Below are positions 22,561-35,759 of a DNA stretch of 64,000 nt, piece after piece. Source of the DNA: Amblyornis subalaris. Lineage: Eukaryota > Chordata > Aves > Passeriformes > Ptilonorhynchidae. The stretch spans positions 3,424,643-3,488,642 of the forward strand of contig JACAXG010000007.1 of the NCBI GenBank assembly GCA_018881555.1. Reading direction: 5' to 3'. Positions within the stretch are counted from its first letter, which is position 1, and the number at the start of each line of letters is the position of its first letter. The notes under the pieces were generated by a model. The model had not been told where the DNA came from. It did not search any database and saw only the letters and a list, made by a program, of their open reading frames with translations. The position numbers were made by a program, and so were the translations under genes.

Positions 22561-22920
22561 GGAAAGACACGTGATGAAGAGAGAGTCTGTGTGGGGAAGG
22601 TAAATTGGGTGTTTGCATGTGGGGAAGGGACACGAGCTNGAGAGGTGAATGGTGAGTGTGGGGATGTGTTGAGGGTTGGCCACAGGGTCCTGACAGGAAT
22701 TGACAAATATATAGAAGAGAAAAGGTGATTGATGTGGAAAGCTAACAGGAGCAGAGAGGACACTGCAAGCAAGCTGTACAGAGAAAGAGGGGAATTAATT
22801 AGGTGGGAAAACACGCCGAGATAAATACCAGAGTAAAGTTAAAGAGGGAACAAATATTTAAAAACACAGTGAGGCAAAATGAAACAAAGCAAAATATCAA
22901 GAAAGAGATAAAAAAAAAAC
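22561..22920. other. 360-base purine-rich strand-asymmetric tract
   Basis: I counted 99 pyrimidines in the 359 called bases, so the plus strand is about 72% purine. The 60-base line before it has 32 pyrimidines and the line after has 23, so the edges are fairly sharp. The 5' half is G/T/A-rich with imperfect repeats of TGTGGGGAAGG, and the 3' half is A/G-rich. The minus frames of 91 and 110 codons here, rich in Ser/Leu/Pro, are only the translation of the pyrimidine-rich complement and are not genes. Confidence 0.8.
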
Positions 22921-25900
22921 CCCAACACATGCAAGGAGACCTAGGAGTTGAAAAAATGTTTACTTAATGAAAGCTTGAGGCAAATATGTTTTCTCTGTTT
23001 TATAATGTTAACCAGAAACAAATTAGTAAAACAGAAACAAAAAGTCTCATTTCCTACTTTGCCTGAGGCAGCAAAGGGCCCGAAGCTTACATGATGAAGG
23101 AACATTATTTAGCAGAAATTAGTGTTCAGACAGGACTTTGATTTGTTGTATTGTGAATGAATGCATTTGTCATGAAAGAAAGAAATATTTTTTCTGAGCT
23201 GGAAGATTGCACATCAGTAAGCACTTTTGATACCACTGCTCTTTGATTTCATCTGCAGGACCTCCTGTTATATCAAGGCNCAAGACATGCTTTTCTGGGA
23301 TGTGCTGCTGTATAGCAGAAACCTGGAAGAAGCTGCAGAGGTTATGAATGATTGATGAAGGCCAGAGCAGAAAGATAATTTCTGTTTTTTGATTGCTTCT
23401 GATATTGCTTTTTTTTTTTTGATTGCTTCTGATGATATTCTGATATTATCCTTCTCCAAGCCTGTCCTGGCAGCTCTAGATNGTAACAATAAAGACACCC
23501 TTGAAGACACAGCACCAATTTTAAGGGTCATAAGGTCTTAACACTTGTGAACTAGTCATGGGAGCCCACTGTCTTGTGAATGTGGAGTCCTTCTTTGCAG
23601 CTGTGAACAGTTGCATGAAGAAGGTGGGACAGCATTCCGTGTTGTTGGGGAATCAACTTTCTTTCAAATCAGTATTTTTTGAGGGGCGAGTGGGAGTTAC
23701 AAACTTGCATTTGTTTGTGTGTGGCAAAACATAAGTGTCTATAAATCTCAAAAAAACCTTAAATAGTGGCAGAAGCTGAGGTACAGGTATAGGTTCACTA
23801 TTCCTTGACCTCCAAGGAGTGGAACATGACTTTGCCTTGGTAAACGCTATTCCAGGCTTCCAGCTTTCTGCATATTNAATACCAATGAAATTTTATTTTG
23901 CTGTCAGAGTTATTCCTTTCAACAGCTGTGCTTTTGCTCTAATAGGAAAGAATGCATCAATTAACTGGAACAGCTTCTGTCCTTTGCTTTAGCCTCACTA
24001 GTTTTTTTGTGCTCAGTTATTTACTTAGACTCTTTAGCAAGGCAAGTGCACACTCCTTTCCTGTGCCGAGTTCCTATTTGTTTATTTTTAATAAAAGCAG
24101 ATGCACATTAGAACCACAGTTTTGGGTAATTTAGCATGTGCCAAATTACAATGATATCTCCAGTGCTTTGTACATCATTACATCAACGCAAAAATGGTTG
24201 ATTACTTCCTGTTGTTTTACCAAACACCAGAGTAATTATTACAGTAATGCATATTGTTACCTTGACGTTGTTTACATCCAAGTATTTTTCATCCAATGGC
24301 AAAATAAGCTAAATAGCTGTAAACTGCAGCCCTGAATCAATACTGCATCTAGCAACAGAATGCAGAAAAATAGAAGGAAAAGCAAGCTATACACTGTCAA
24401 ATGGCAATGAATACATTGAACATAAAGTAAAATAATAAATTAACACTTCTGTTTCTCTGCCTCAGTGTCCCAGAAAGCTGTATAGAGATGATAGCATAAC
24501 ATACTACTGATTTGTTGCAGCTGCTTCTCTGTTTTCTGTCAGAATGTAGCCCACTCTATTTTCACTTCTCTTTTGTACAGCTCCAAACCTCAACATTACA
24601 CTCTTTATTAACATTTCTGTCGAATATCTACCCTTTTCAAAAAAATTATAGTAATTCCAGTTTGNAATTAATCTTTTAAACAAAAGAAAACCTGCGTACT
24701 CTGGGAACATAAAATTGCCTTTTCTTATTAAGCTGTCCAGGTGTCAGTGCAATTGTTATCACAAGGACTGCAATCATTACAGATTTTGGTTGATATGCAA
24801 AAGGGTGTTGTAAANTTGAACAAAGCTACAGGATTTTCTTCAATTTCAGAGTGCAGAAATTTCACAATTTCTTCAATTGCAGACACATTAAAACATGCAT
24901 TGAAATAGTTCCTTGGTTTCAGTTTTCTTTTTGAAGCAACGATCTTTAGCAGAAATTTTTTGGTGGCCTGGAGATTTAGGTTTGCCTGAGTCGATGGGCA
25001 CCCAGATGTTCTGAGGCTTAACTCTGTGTTTAAAAAGCTTCCGTGTTTAAAACCTCTGGGTTTGAAAAACTTAGCTGAGAACTTTNGCAAAATCTGGGAA
25101 GTTTTCACCTTTCCTCTCGTAGGTTCTTAACCAAAATNAGGAAGATACAAATTTTCATTCTGAAAAGCTGTATTTCAGACGCATNGAAATAGCATTAACT
25201 CGTGGTCTAACTACTTGCTTTAGCTTTTGTTTGGTATAAGACNGAGATTGGGTTTTGTTAGATGTTACTGGAGTAAATTAGGTTAAGGAAAACATAGAAA
25301 CATTGGCTTATAATGCATGACTATAGACAACTCAGTTACTAAGATTTAACCAGGTTTGCATGNTAGCTGTATGAGAAGATCCTATTTCATCTCCGTATTT
25401 AAGACTAAAATTAATATGGGCACAGATTATTGTATTTTCTACCAGCAGTCACAGGTGGCAGTCACAAAAGAGAACCTTAGGAATGTACTTTTTTTTTTTT
25501 AAAGTACCATATTTCAAAGGTTATTTGCAAGGTTTCATTTTGATTTAAAATTTCTTCGTCTGTTTTNCCTTTTCTTTCCACCAGTGCTGGTGGGCCTGAA
25601 CTATGTGGGAAAGCAGTTTTGAAAGCTACAAAACCAGGAAAACAAAAATCAAAGATAATGGATTGNTAGGAGTCTTGGTATCCCTTGCTATAGAAGGGAA
25701 AGACAAAACAGAGGAAAAAAAGTAGGATTTTTTAAAGCTGTGCTTTTATTTACGTTTTGGTGAGACAGTAGCAGAAATGTGATTCTTGTCATCATTAACC
25801 TGATTTAATATAAATTCTACTTCTTGAATCCTGTCCTTTTTAGAGCAGGAAATTAATTTGGTGACTTAAGGTATGTAATTCTGATTGGGTTCAGTACTGA

Positions 25901-28900
25901 TTTTTAAGGATTAACACCAGTGGTATAAAATCAGGTAGCATTTAGAACTCAAACTTTAAATCTTGGTTTGATTGTACCTCAGTTTATTAAATGGCCAGAT
26001 AATAATTATAGTCTAGGACTGTCACCGTCAAATCTATTGTCAGGAGCAGTGTGTTTAGACTGGACTTTGTTCTTGTGAAATGGACATATCTATGCACATA
26101 ATTAATCCTTAAAAATAATTTTTTTAACACTCCCCCCCACTTTTTTGTGCTTTTTTTTTTGTTTGATTTGCTTGGTTTTGTTTTTGAGCATATTTTCTGG
26201 CTAGTCCTCTATTTATTCCTATTTTTTTCTGTGTTCAGTTTTTTGTTCATACCTATGTCTCTGGTTTTATTTCTTGAGCATTCAGATCANTGAGCTTTAT
26301 TCCTGCTGTTTCTAATTTTATATTTATAATCAGGCTCAGGTAACCAAACTCTTCCCAAATTTATGGAAACTTGTGAAAATCACTTATCAACTTTACATGG
26401 CAGAAGGTTTTGTAGCAGAGTAGGCCTTAATANGTGTTAGTACATTTTTTTAATATGTAATTCAAGCTATCTATTAGGAAGCTGGTAGTAACATACATCT
26501 TCTGCATCACAGTTTCTTTTCCAGACCCATGAAAAACAAGACAACATTAAAAAAAAATTTAGTCATTCCATTATGATAAATGTGCTTCCTAAAATGCAAA
26601 CCAATGCTATTGAACTTCATAGTCTCCTTCCAAGGCTGACCTCAATGAACCTGTGTGCATTATGTGGTATTATTCAGCCTTCTCTCTTCCTGATGCCAAA
26701 ATGTAGAGCAAATTAATTATTAAAATCTCATTAATACATGTCATGTCATTGTTGGAAGTGGAAACCAACACACGGACAGGAAAATTTTAGTCCTGCTCTG
26801 TCATGGATGGACTTAACTTTTTTAGTTGCTTCAGATGTATGAAGCAACTAAAAGCAACTTCCATGAAATCTGTAAAGAATGCAGACTTAGGAAAATTAGA
26901 TATTATTCCTTCCTCGTGTGGTGCTGAACCCTCAAGAAAAAAATACTACCCAATGTGGAACCTTGGTTATTTTTATGGGTTTTTTTCCCTCTTAATAAGG
27001 GTAGTTATCATTTTAGTGGAATGAGCACATTCATTTTTTAAGGGATTCATCTTAGATAGTCATCTACATATTGCTCAATAAAACTACATTTAAAAGAATT
27101 GCTCAGTAGCGAAGAAAAATCATCAAATGTGTCCATGCTTCTCTCTGTATTTGAGAAAATAACTTTTTTTGGACAGTCAAAATGTCAAAACAAAGTATCA
27201 AATACTACAGTGAGATGGAAGAAAGCAACAATCAAAATTTTGGACATTTTAAAGCGTTGAATTTCACTAACTGACCAGAGCTAGAACCACACTGTGTGCT
27301 TTGAACAGGGGTATAATGTAATTGTATAATTGTCTGTGGTCTGTCCTCTTTACTCAAAATCAGAAGCAGCTTATCAAAGCTTAAAGTTACATATTTAACC
27401 AACTAAGCATTTGTGTGTGATATGCTCATTTACTGTCATCGGTGTTTTTTCAGTATGAAGCAATGTAAACATGGAGAAGGAAATTCCAGCTAGAATGCAG
27501 AGAGCATCAAGGGGGAGCTGGGCTGGTTTCAGAATGAGCTCTTTGGAATTTAGGCCCTTTGTTCTGGGAAGAGTAGAAAAGCTTGCAAATGCATTTTAGA
27601 TGGTTATAAAAGAGTCGTTTTCCATACTATGTTTAGACCTCAGATGTTAGATGACTTGCATAAATACTTGTGAAGCACTCTCCTTCGTCAGAGTGTCTGA
27701 GGAACAGAATCTTACAGACACCACCAAAATAAGAGAAGCTTAAAAAAATAATCCCATGCTTAAACAACAGCTATGGAGTGTCCACCTCACAGCAGAGTCC
27801 TGNCAATCCTGCTTTATCTCTCTTAAAACATGGGGTCAGCTTTGAAATGGTTCCTCAAGTCCTTAGCAGATTGTTTGTGCGTGTTTATGCATGTTTATGC
27901 NTACACCAATCTTTTTATTAGGCATGTTCTGTATGCTGGGATCAGGATAGTAGGAAATTGTAGATGTAGGACTTAGGATAGTAATGAAGAAACAGACATT
28001 GACAGTCGCTGCTGCTGAAACCTCCATGTTTTCCCAGCAAGGGACTGCAGTTCTGCTTGCGGTTGCTTCCTCATGTGCAGGACACAGCAGGATCATAATT
28101 CTGGTGATAGCGATGGGAAATGGGACACAAAGTGACTGACAAAGAGGAAGACCCCTTCTGCACTGAAGCAGCCTGATGTGCAACATTTTGTGTATTTNGA
28201 GTCATCCCTGTGGTCTGTACTAATGGCATTATCCCCCAGGAGGCCATTATCTGGTGATTGCATCCCATCATGGATTGCTCTCAGTGGCCTGAGTGCTTTT
28301 GGAAAATATTATTTTTGTAACACCTGCTACATCCCTGTCTCCTGTTGGAAATCTAATTCCTCTTTTGGCCTGAGGATTAGCTGCATTTCCCACAGTCTGT
28401 TCCCCTCTGTTACAAAGCCAGTTTGGTTTCCTGTGTTATAGCTGTACAGGTCTACTGCTCCTATCCACCTTGTCTTGCTCACCATCTCTATGTCAGTCTT
28501 ATCTGATGTGGTGTCATCTTTGCTGCTGGCATATAAATTACGTTGTTGATTCTCTATGGTTTCTCTGAATTAAGGCTTTTAAAAGCCTGGGATCTGGCTC
28601 TGANAGCTTGCCATTCCTGGAATCCGTGACTGTCTTGTCTTGTATTAATTCATCTTATAAAACCCACCATTTCAGTGTTCAGCAAGACTNTGAGCTACTG
28701 TGTTAACATTCTCTACTGGTACTACTTCATTACATCAATATTTTGCTGAAGGGTCTTGCTCTTAGATACTTCCTCTTCCTGCCCAATTTTTTTCATTTAT
28801 GTTTTTCCCTCTATGTTTCTCTGCCATTGCTAGGGAACTGTCTATTTACATTTTATCGTGTGGGGCAAGTTGTTATATTTGTATCAAANTATAGCTGAGA

Positions 28901-29142
28901 TGAAAATCACTGTTTTCAAAACAGAATTTTAAACCCGGTTTATTTATATGTTTTTACATATGCCATATACTTATAGCAAAGTTGCAGGGCTGGATTTGCA
29001 TATGGTTTGTATTAAGCTTCCTATGTCTCCTGGAGGGTTTCCCACTACTTTATTAAAATCATGCACCTTAATTTTTCATAATTAGAACGATATTTGAAAT
29101 GTATTAAAATATTAAAATTGTGTTATATGCTTTATCTTACAG
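22921..29142. other. AT-rich non-coding DNA, no gene
   Basis: Beyond the 23.4 kb duplication I see a 12-T run at 25489-25500, flanked by GTAC on the left and AAAGTAC on the right, and no recognised repeat family. The 126-codon minus frame at 24728-25108 is among the longest in the window, but it crosses two ambiguous bases, is Lys/Phe/Asn-rich as AT-rich chance frames are, and has no splice or family support. Confidence 0.65.
23385..23433. repeat. Tandem duplication of a 19-mer, period 30
   Basis: TTTTTTGATTGCTTCTGAT appears at 23385-23403 and 23415-23433. The spacer includes a T run that extends the second copy's start, to 12 T (23409-23420). It explains the repeated SEAIKK in a minus frame here, which is therefore not a protein repeat. 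Confidence 0.9.
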
Positions 29143-29211
29143 CCTCGTTCTGGCTATTCTCAATTTCCTTTATCCGTATTTTTGAAGGATTAGTCATTCT
29201 TACCCGCTGAG
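29143..29211 (+). other. Exon-like block, probably non-coding
   Basis: TGCTTTATCTTACAG ends at 29142 and CGCTGAG|GTGAGTTAC follows at 29211/29212. Both are strong splice sites. The longest frame is open for about 21 codons but stops just before the donor, and the other two frames also stop. It is compatible with a non-coding or untranslated exon of 69 nt on the plus strand, or with chance. Confidence 0.17.
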
Positions 29212-29713
29212 GTGAGTTACTTTTTTAACATTTCATATTAAAAGTGTGGAAAGTGATACAGTTAGATGCTATTCTTTTTGTCCAAAAAAGCTACATAAAG
29301 AAAGCCCCATTTTAAAGACTTTAGGGCTTCTGAAATGTAAGAAGAAACAGAATTTTAAAAAGAGAAAACATCTAAAGGCTAATTTTTGTCTGTCTGAATC
29401 TTAAAGCCAAAAGCAGTCTTAAGAAAAGCATCTTAGATGAACAGTGCACCTTAAATTGCAAACGGAGAACTCGTGTTACAAAGCCCTTTCATTTTCAGAA
29501 CTGNATGCAGAAATTACTGTGAACTTTTTATGCAGGTTTCCCTTTTTCAGGGCTTTTTGAAGTTCCCCTTTAACTGTCTGCTCTGCATCCTGATTGAGGT
29601 TCAGCACATTTATATCCAAAGGAAATCACATCACGGCTGAAAGTAAATGGCATTGCTTCAGAAGACTACTGCTTCTTAAAGAAATAATTTTTCAAACCTC
29701 CTTTTGATCTTCC

Positions 29714-29729
29714 AAAAAAAAAAAAAAAA
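29714..29729. repeat. Poly(A) run, 16 A
   Basis: A simple homopolymer in AT-rich DNA. There is no AATAAA upstream and no retrocopy body was recognised. Confidence 0.95.
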
Positions 29730-30146
29730 TTAATATAATTATTTAAAGCAGAAAAACCTTTAAGCTTTCAGCCATCACTATAACCTGTGAAAATAGCCCT
29801 TTGTAATAAATTAATTACCTTTTCAGTTCATGTATTCGTTTAAATCTGTATATGCAGAATCACAGTGTTACCTGTAAGTGTGTCATTGGGCCTACCTGTA
29901 AGGGCTAGCTTGAATAAGGTTAGGTTATTTTCTGCTTCTGAACATTTTAAACCAATTTACCATTTTTAAATGATCCCAGAGTGGAGAGGTATGAACTACG
30001 TCCCCTAGCTATCAAGAGCAATGATTTATAACTTTTTTCCGAATCTGCCTGAAAAGCCGGAGATTCTTTCAAAAATTAATTTGCTGGCAAGCTACAGTTA
30101 ACAGTTGGGAAGGAGGGATTTCGGTGGCATCATTTATCTTGTTATG

Positions 30147-30178
30147 TTTTTTTTTTCTTTTTTCTTTCCCCCCCCTAG
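30147..30178 (+). promoter_or_regulatory. 30-nt uninterrupted pyrimidine tract ending in TAG
   Basis: From 30147 to 30176 every base is C or T (T-run, TTC interruptions, then a C-run), directly followed by AG at 30177-30178. As a 3' splice site this would be the strongest in the window. No good donor follows within 200 bases and no AATAAA is seen within 400, so neither an internal nor a terminal exon can be completed from sequence. Confidence 0.3.
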
Positions 30179-33100
30179 AAAGTATCAGGCTGATTTTCAT
30201 GCCAAATTGGTGTTCTGGCCTGTGAAGAGGGGCTAGGCAGTGGAGGTCACATGGGTTTTTTTCTCCTCTGGATGATCTATTTGGCAGAATCTATCACACA
30301 GGAATCCTCCAAAGGGTCTCTAAAATGTTCACAATGTCTATTGACTCTGGTGAATTGAATCAAGGGCCAATTGCTGGAAACTTTATTGTGTCTGTAGTAT
30401 TTTCAACAAAGCAAGTCAATACGAGATGACTTTTGCTTTTTTATTTGTACAAAAACGCAAAATCCATCTTTGAGCCCAAGCTTTCCTGCAAATGCTTTTG
30501 AACAGTAAATGCAACAGACTTTTAAATAAGATTACACTACATATGAAACTTTCTGCTTGCCAGCCAGTAAAAAAAGAAGAAAAATATATTTCTTATATTG
30601 CTCCTTGGAAGTAGCAGCTAGATGCTTTGGTGATGAGTATCCACCTGAACACAAAGATCAATATTTAGGGTCAGCTGAGGTTGACAGAAGTTATTTTAAG
30701 CTGGTTTCTCATTTGAGAAGCTGCATTTCAGTCGAGTGGTCTGATTCAGTTGGAGGGGAAAAAACCCAAAGCAAACATTTTCTTTTAAGAATAGACCCCT
30801 GTGTCCATCTACCTCTGTCAGGCAGTGCCCCATGTTCATTTATTATCTACAGCAGTCGTCGTTGAAAACTGCCTTGTATTCAGAGATTTGCCCTGAAAAT
30901 CAGCTATTTGCCCTGAAATGAGTGTCTCCCACTTGTAGAGGGGGAAGTTTTGGTTTCATCAAAATTGGGTATCTTTTGTGGGCAGAAATGTGTCTGCTCT
31001 TTATTAAATATTATACCTTCCATGAATAGGAGATGTCTCAATTTTTAAAGGAACATTTAAAGACTTTTTTTCTTATACATTTACTTTCTTTTTCTTGTTG
31101 ATGAAAAAATTTTATGGCAACAGGCTTTACAGGATCTCTGGTGAATATATTCTTTTCTCAACAGCAATCCTAGTTATCATAATGCATCAGATTTACTTGA
31201 GCTCTTCATGTTTTTATTAAATTAAAGAAAAGCATAAAAACAAAAATTCATTTTATAACTTTAGCTTTTAAAGCCAGTAACATGGTGTTTCTCCTGGTAT
31301 TCCCCAATTGAAATTTACTCTGATTTGACGCATATAGCAAAATTTCTTGCAGCTAAATCCACATAATTCGTTGCCTGCTTATTTGATTACTTCCTAGGGT
31401 CCTTCTTGAGTGTTTAGTGGATACGTTGGCTGAACAAAAATTGCTACATCATTTTATGTGTTTTGTAAAATTTTATTCTAAATGGGTGGGCAAAAAAAGT
31501 AATTTTCTTTGTCATTTTATCAGAAGTCTCATCATTGCTAGCAGCTACAGAATGTGTACAGTATATAGAAGTCATGACATAAATTATCATATTGATGCGC
31601 TCTTTGGATTTATTGATCGTTGAGAATTTTCTCAATCTTTATATTTGTTCATTTCTCTTGTGCTTTCTGGGAAACAGTAAGTTTGGGAAAACAGTGGTGC
31701 ACTTAATAATTAAAAGTAATGATAAACTAATAATAAGGCACAGGAGAATCATACAAGAGAATATAATTAAATACACTGTAGACTGGGACATCAGCGACAC
31801 TGCACTAGAAAAGAGCTCCCTGTAATGCCTCGTGAGGTAAAGCTGTGATGGGAAGAGAATGGAATAACTAATAGTCTAAGACAGCACTTTAATATNAATT
31901 TCTTTGATAAGCATTGGCTTATTAGCAGCTGCCATCATGTGTTGGGTCATTTCTCCAGTTGTCCAGCCAGTCCATGTTCCACTATGAGTCTGCTTGGCCA
32001 ACCCAAACATCCNTGCTTTACAAATCACAGTGCTGTGGGTGATAAGTTGGGTATCTTCAAAGGAGAGGNTACACAATTTACTATTTTAAAGCAGTGTTAT
32101 TAGGAAAAAAAGAAAGCAACTAAATCAACAAAAAATAAAGTGCTGTAGAAAAAGGAGGGAGCTAGAAAAGGCTACAGGGAGAGCTGGGACACCACTGATA
32201 ACTGCTACCACTGAGAACAAACCAGGTGTTTTTTATGTGTGTCTTGCCTGAGGTGGGAAGGGAATGAGTGTTTTGTTGCTCTGGTATGACATTTCAGTGG
32301 GATTTGCCATTATTTTCTGACTGAGTTGGATGGAGAGTTTGCAGAGCAGAACTGAGGCTATGTGGAGCACTGAATTGCTCATTGTTTCCTCTGTGTGACA
32401 TCTTTCTGTGTCATCGGGATATTTAGTGGGTTTAGTGGTCTATATAGCCTACGGGGCACTGCTGGAAGAAACTTGCCAGAGAAGCTGTTACAGAACATAT
32501 ATTAACTGCTGAAAAGGCCATACAGAAACCTCNTTTGGGCTGCTCAAAGGTGTGAATTGCCGGTGCAACTGTGTCTGTGTAGCAATAAAGAGTTTTATGC
32601 ACTCCAGTCAAATGGCTTTAGCGTGCCAGNCTCACTGCAACAGGTCCGCCCGAGATAATTTATTGTGTGAAAGAATGTGTCTGCAGCAGAGAACGGTAAG
32701 AAATTTTCTTGATTGATAATGCAGTGGAGAAAAGGTACTATCTTCCTGGTGAGCTGCCAAGAGCTCACCATCTGATTCATAAGCAAAGGAAGAAGTGAAA
32801 ATTCCCTATGGATTAGCAAATATCACCCAGACCAATTTACAAAGGCTGTCAGCATAAGACAGAAGAGGCCTGGCATTTGGCAAGCTGTAGGAAAAAGATT
32901 ATGCTACTTAATTCTGAATTCTCTTTCAAATCAGTCCTGTTTTTCCAAAATGTGGACTGAAACAAAAANTGTCCGAGTCACGTACCCCATGGCTCTGCTC
33001 CTTGATCTTTTTGTAGGCTCTCTGCTTGANATGTGAATGCTGCTCTTTGCTGTGACTGTCACAGCTTCTGCCACATTCCAAAAACTGGGTGAGAGCTCAG

Positions 33101-34375
33101 AAGGTGGGGATAACATCCCCTCCTGTCCAGGGGGTTCTTTGTCACCCCTTGTAGAGGAATATTGTGTAGAACTGAGACCAAACATGCCATCTCTCACACA
33201 GCAGCCTTTCATTTTCACCAGTGATGTTGTGTTATCTATATCAGTGGTTAGAATGCATGGTCTTTGCCTGTTTTATGATTACAAAATAGATATGGATATA
33301 TGTATATAATTTCAACCAATAACAGCACAAATAATGGCTAGGATGTGAAGAAGAACTGAGATTCCTGCTATTTTTTTTGGCAGTCGAATATTTGAATTCT
33401 TCTGCTTTGTAGAAAAACATTTCTNAGATTTCTTCCAGTTCAGCAGATTTCTTCAGAATACTGCCACAGTCTTCACTAATTAATATTGAGACTATGTCAC
33501 CTGATCTTTTGAATTGCTGCAAAAGATAAGAAATGTCAACCAGGAAANGCTTAGCCATATTTTTTTTTTAATGATTTGAAATGGAAAAGAAAATTACCTC
33601 TAAACCAAAGGCATGTATTTTAAACAAAATAGTGAATATGCATTTAATAATTTAAAGTTTCATTTTTCCATCTTGTCCAATTTAGTTTTAGAATCGCTTC
33701 TATTTTAGATGCGATTTATTAATGGAAATATTAGAGCAACATTAATTTCACAGACCATATTTATTTTTTAATAAATGGTTTGTCCATTGAAATTTAAAAA
33801 CTTAATCTTTTACAGAGAATTGCAGATTGAGTCAGTGTCTGTATTTATATGCTAATGACTCTAAGGGAAGAAAGCAGAATTAACATATNATGCTTAATTA
33901 TGAGAAAAAAATGCAATAATCCTACAACTTGGAAGTAAAGCACAAACCATTCCTGGTGCATAATAGAGGTTTTAATCATGTACTTTCAAGGTAACAATTC
34001 TGAAGTAATGGTTCTGGCACTGGCTATAGGAGAGAAGAAAAAACTCCCAGTGAAAACTATGGAAATAAATTAATCTTGTCCAGTGATAATTTTGGAAAGC
34101 TCATTTGTTATGGTCTTGTTTGTGCATTTACATCATTGAGTAGAATTATTTATCATTAAGTACTTTACTTGAGAGCGTTGAATTCTGCAAGATGCCTGCC
34201 ACTGTGCAAGGTGTCTGCCAGTCCATTGTCTTTAGAAAAGAATCAGCAAGATTTGCATACTAGGTATTTAGGGTATTTTCCTAGATTCTTATATCCATCA
34301 NTGTTCCTCTTTGCACTGTTTTAGTGGTCTGGAAGAGCACTGGTGCCTCAAGCTGCTGCTGTGGTTTCTTTGCAG
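30179..34375. other. AT-rich non-coding DNA, no gene
   Basis: Frames of 60-105 codons occur on both strands. The plus frame at 33037-33309 (90 codons) starts at an ATG with a hydrophobic N-terminus that could pass for a signal peptide, but an equally long frame lies opposite it (32931-33218), which argues for locally stop-poor DNA. No repeat family was recognised. Confidence 0.6.
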
Positions 34376-34550
34376 GGCATTTACCAAGCAACTGTACTTC
34401 GAAACGAAGAACCAAGTCACTTTGGTCCTATGCTCTCCAGTTATTAACTGGCTGGTCTGTGTGGCTGGTCCAAAATAAAATGATGTCTATCCCAATTCAG
34501 ATGGAAATTAATCTCAGAAAAACTGAAGAAGCCTACTATTTGCAGAAATT
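34376..34550 (+). other. Exon-like block with strong donor
   Basis: GTGGTTTCTTTGCAG precedes 34376 and GAAATT|GTAAGTACG follows 34550. In phase 0 the first 23 codons are open (fragment GIYQATVLRNEEPSHFG) and then meet TAA. A second frame is open across the whole block, as part of a 76-codon frame at 34324-34554 that spans both splice sites. An AATAAA at about 34472 lies inside the block. It could be a lncRNA exon, an alternative terminal exon, or chance. Confidence 0.15.
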
Positions 34551-34967
34551 GTAAGTACGTGATTTCTCAGCATTTTACTTTCAGATTTAAAAGACCTAAT
34601 AAGAACAAAATCNATCATAACGGGCAAAAAGTCCTTCATAACAACGTTTAAGCCATTATCAATAACATTTCAGTTTCTCACACCACCTCTGTAGGAAAAA
34701 TCAATATATGATATAAAAAAAATAAAGAAATCTGAAATGGTTTGCACACATCTAACTCTTTCATTCCTTGAACTGTGCTATTCATAAAAAAGCCTGACTA
34801 CTGAGTTTTTCTGAAGAACACTCTCAATATTGCATGAACACATTGATATCAGGATTCAATAATAAAAACTTTAAAAAATGAAACTGCCAGACTCTGCAGA
34901 TTCAGGACTGATATCTGATACTAGAAAACAATTTAAAAGAAAAAAAAGCAACAGTTGGCTTGCTGTC

Positions 34968-34980
34968 TGTGTGTGTGTGT
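34968..34980. repeat. Short (TG)n microsatellite
   Basis: About six and a half TG units preceded by an imperfect TGTC. It is too short to be a strong polymorphism candidate. Confidence 0.9.
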
Positions 34981-35759
34981 CCAACTTTTGCTTCATAAAT
35001 AGTATAATTTGGCTTGAAGGTAATTTTACATGTAGAGAGATGTTCTGGTGAACTACAGCTTTCTGCTGGCTGGCAGCAGTCAGTGCTGGGAAATATTTTG
35101 TCATGTTTCTCTACATCCAGCCTGCTACAGTGGTGTTTGTATCCAGGTGTTAGAATGCTCTTCAGTATGCCTGTTCACAGCAGCTGGCAATCCTAATCAC
35201 TGCTTTTACCAGGAGCTGTGCATAAATTTGCTGTACTTGCTGAGAGTAAAATCTCCCCTCAAAGGATACCGCCTTCTAAAGCCTGCTTTGGAAATGCAGG
35301 TGGGATGACAAGTGAGGGATATGAAATGTACTACTCACGNGTCCTATCGGAAGGTACAAACTTCAAGCTGCTTCTCACTTGTAAAGTGTCCAATAAAATA
35401 GCAGGAGAAGCCAACTTTGGGAAATTGATGAGTGGTGGGGGCTTGGGTACAAGCAAAAAATGTGATTAGTAGCAGAGCTGCTAGACCACAGAAAATACTG
35501 CTTTTGCCACTGCTTTCCTCAGACTGTCCTCCCATTATTTCTCCACAGCTGTTTCCCACCCACTGTGCTGGTGAAAGATTTTCTTCTCAGGTTACCTACC
35601 CCCTGTGCTCTTGATTTTGTGCCTGTGTTCACTTCTTCCCNTATTCATCTTATTCACCAATGTGAACTGCAGCTTTGGTGTCAGGTGGCCTTTTAGCTAC
35701 ATAAGCCTTTGATGAAGCATTTGAAAAAATTTCAGTGTTTGTTGTATTCATTTGCTGCC

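Noticed and set aside
22408..22814. Ser/Leu/Pro-rich minus frames of 91 and 110 codons
   Set aside because: They are translations of the pyrimidine-rich complement of the purine tract, where stop codons are rare for compositional reasons.
24728..25108. 126-codon minus frame
   Set aside because: Composition is that of AT-rich chance frames, it contains two ambiguous bases, and there are no splice signals at its edges.
33037..33309. 90-codon plus frame with a signal-peptide-like start
   Set aside because: An overlapping minus frame of 95 codons covers the same DNA, showing locally stop-poor sequence. No promoter, splice or family evidence was found.
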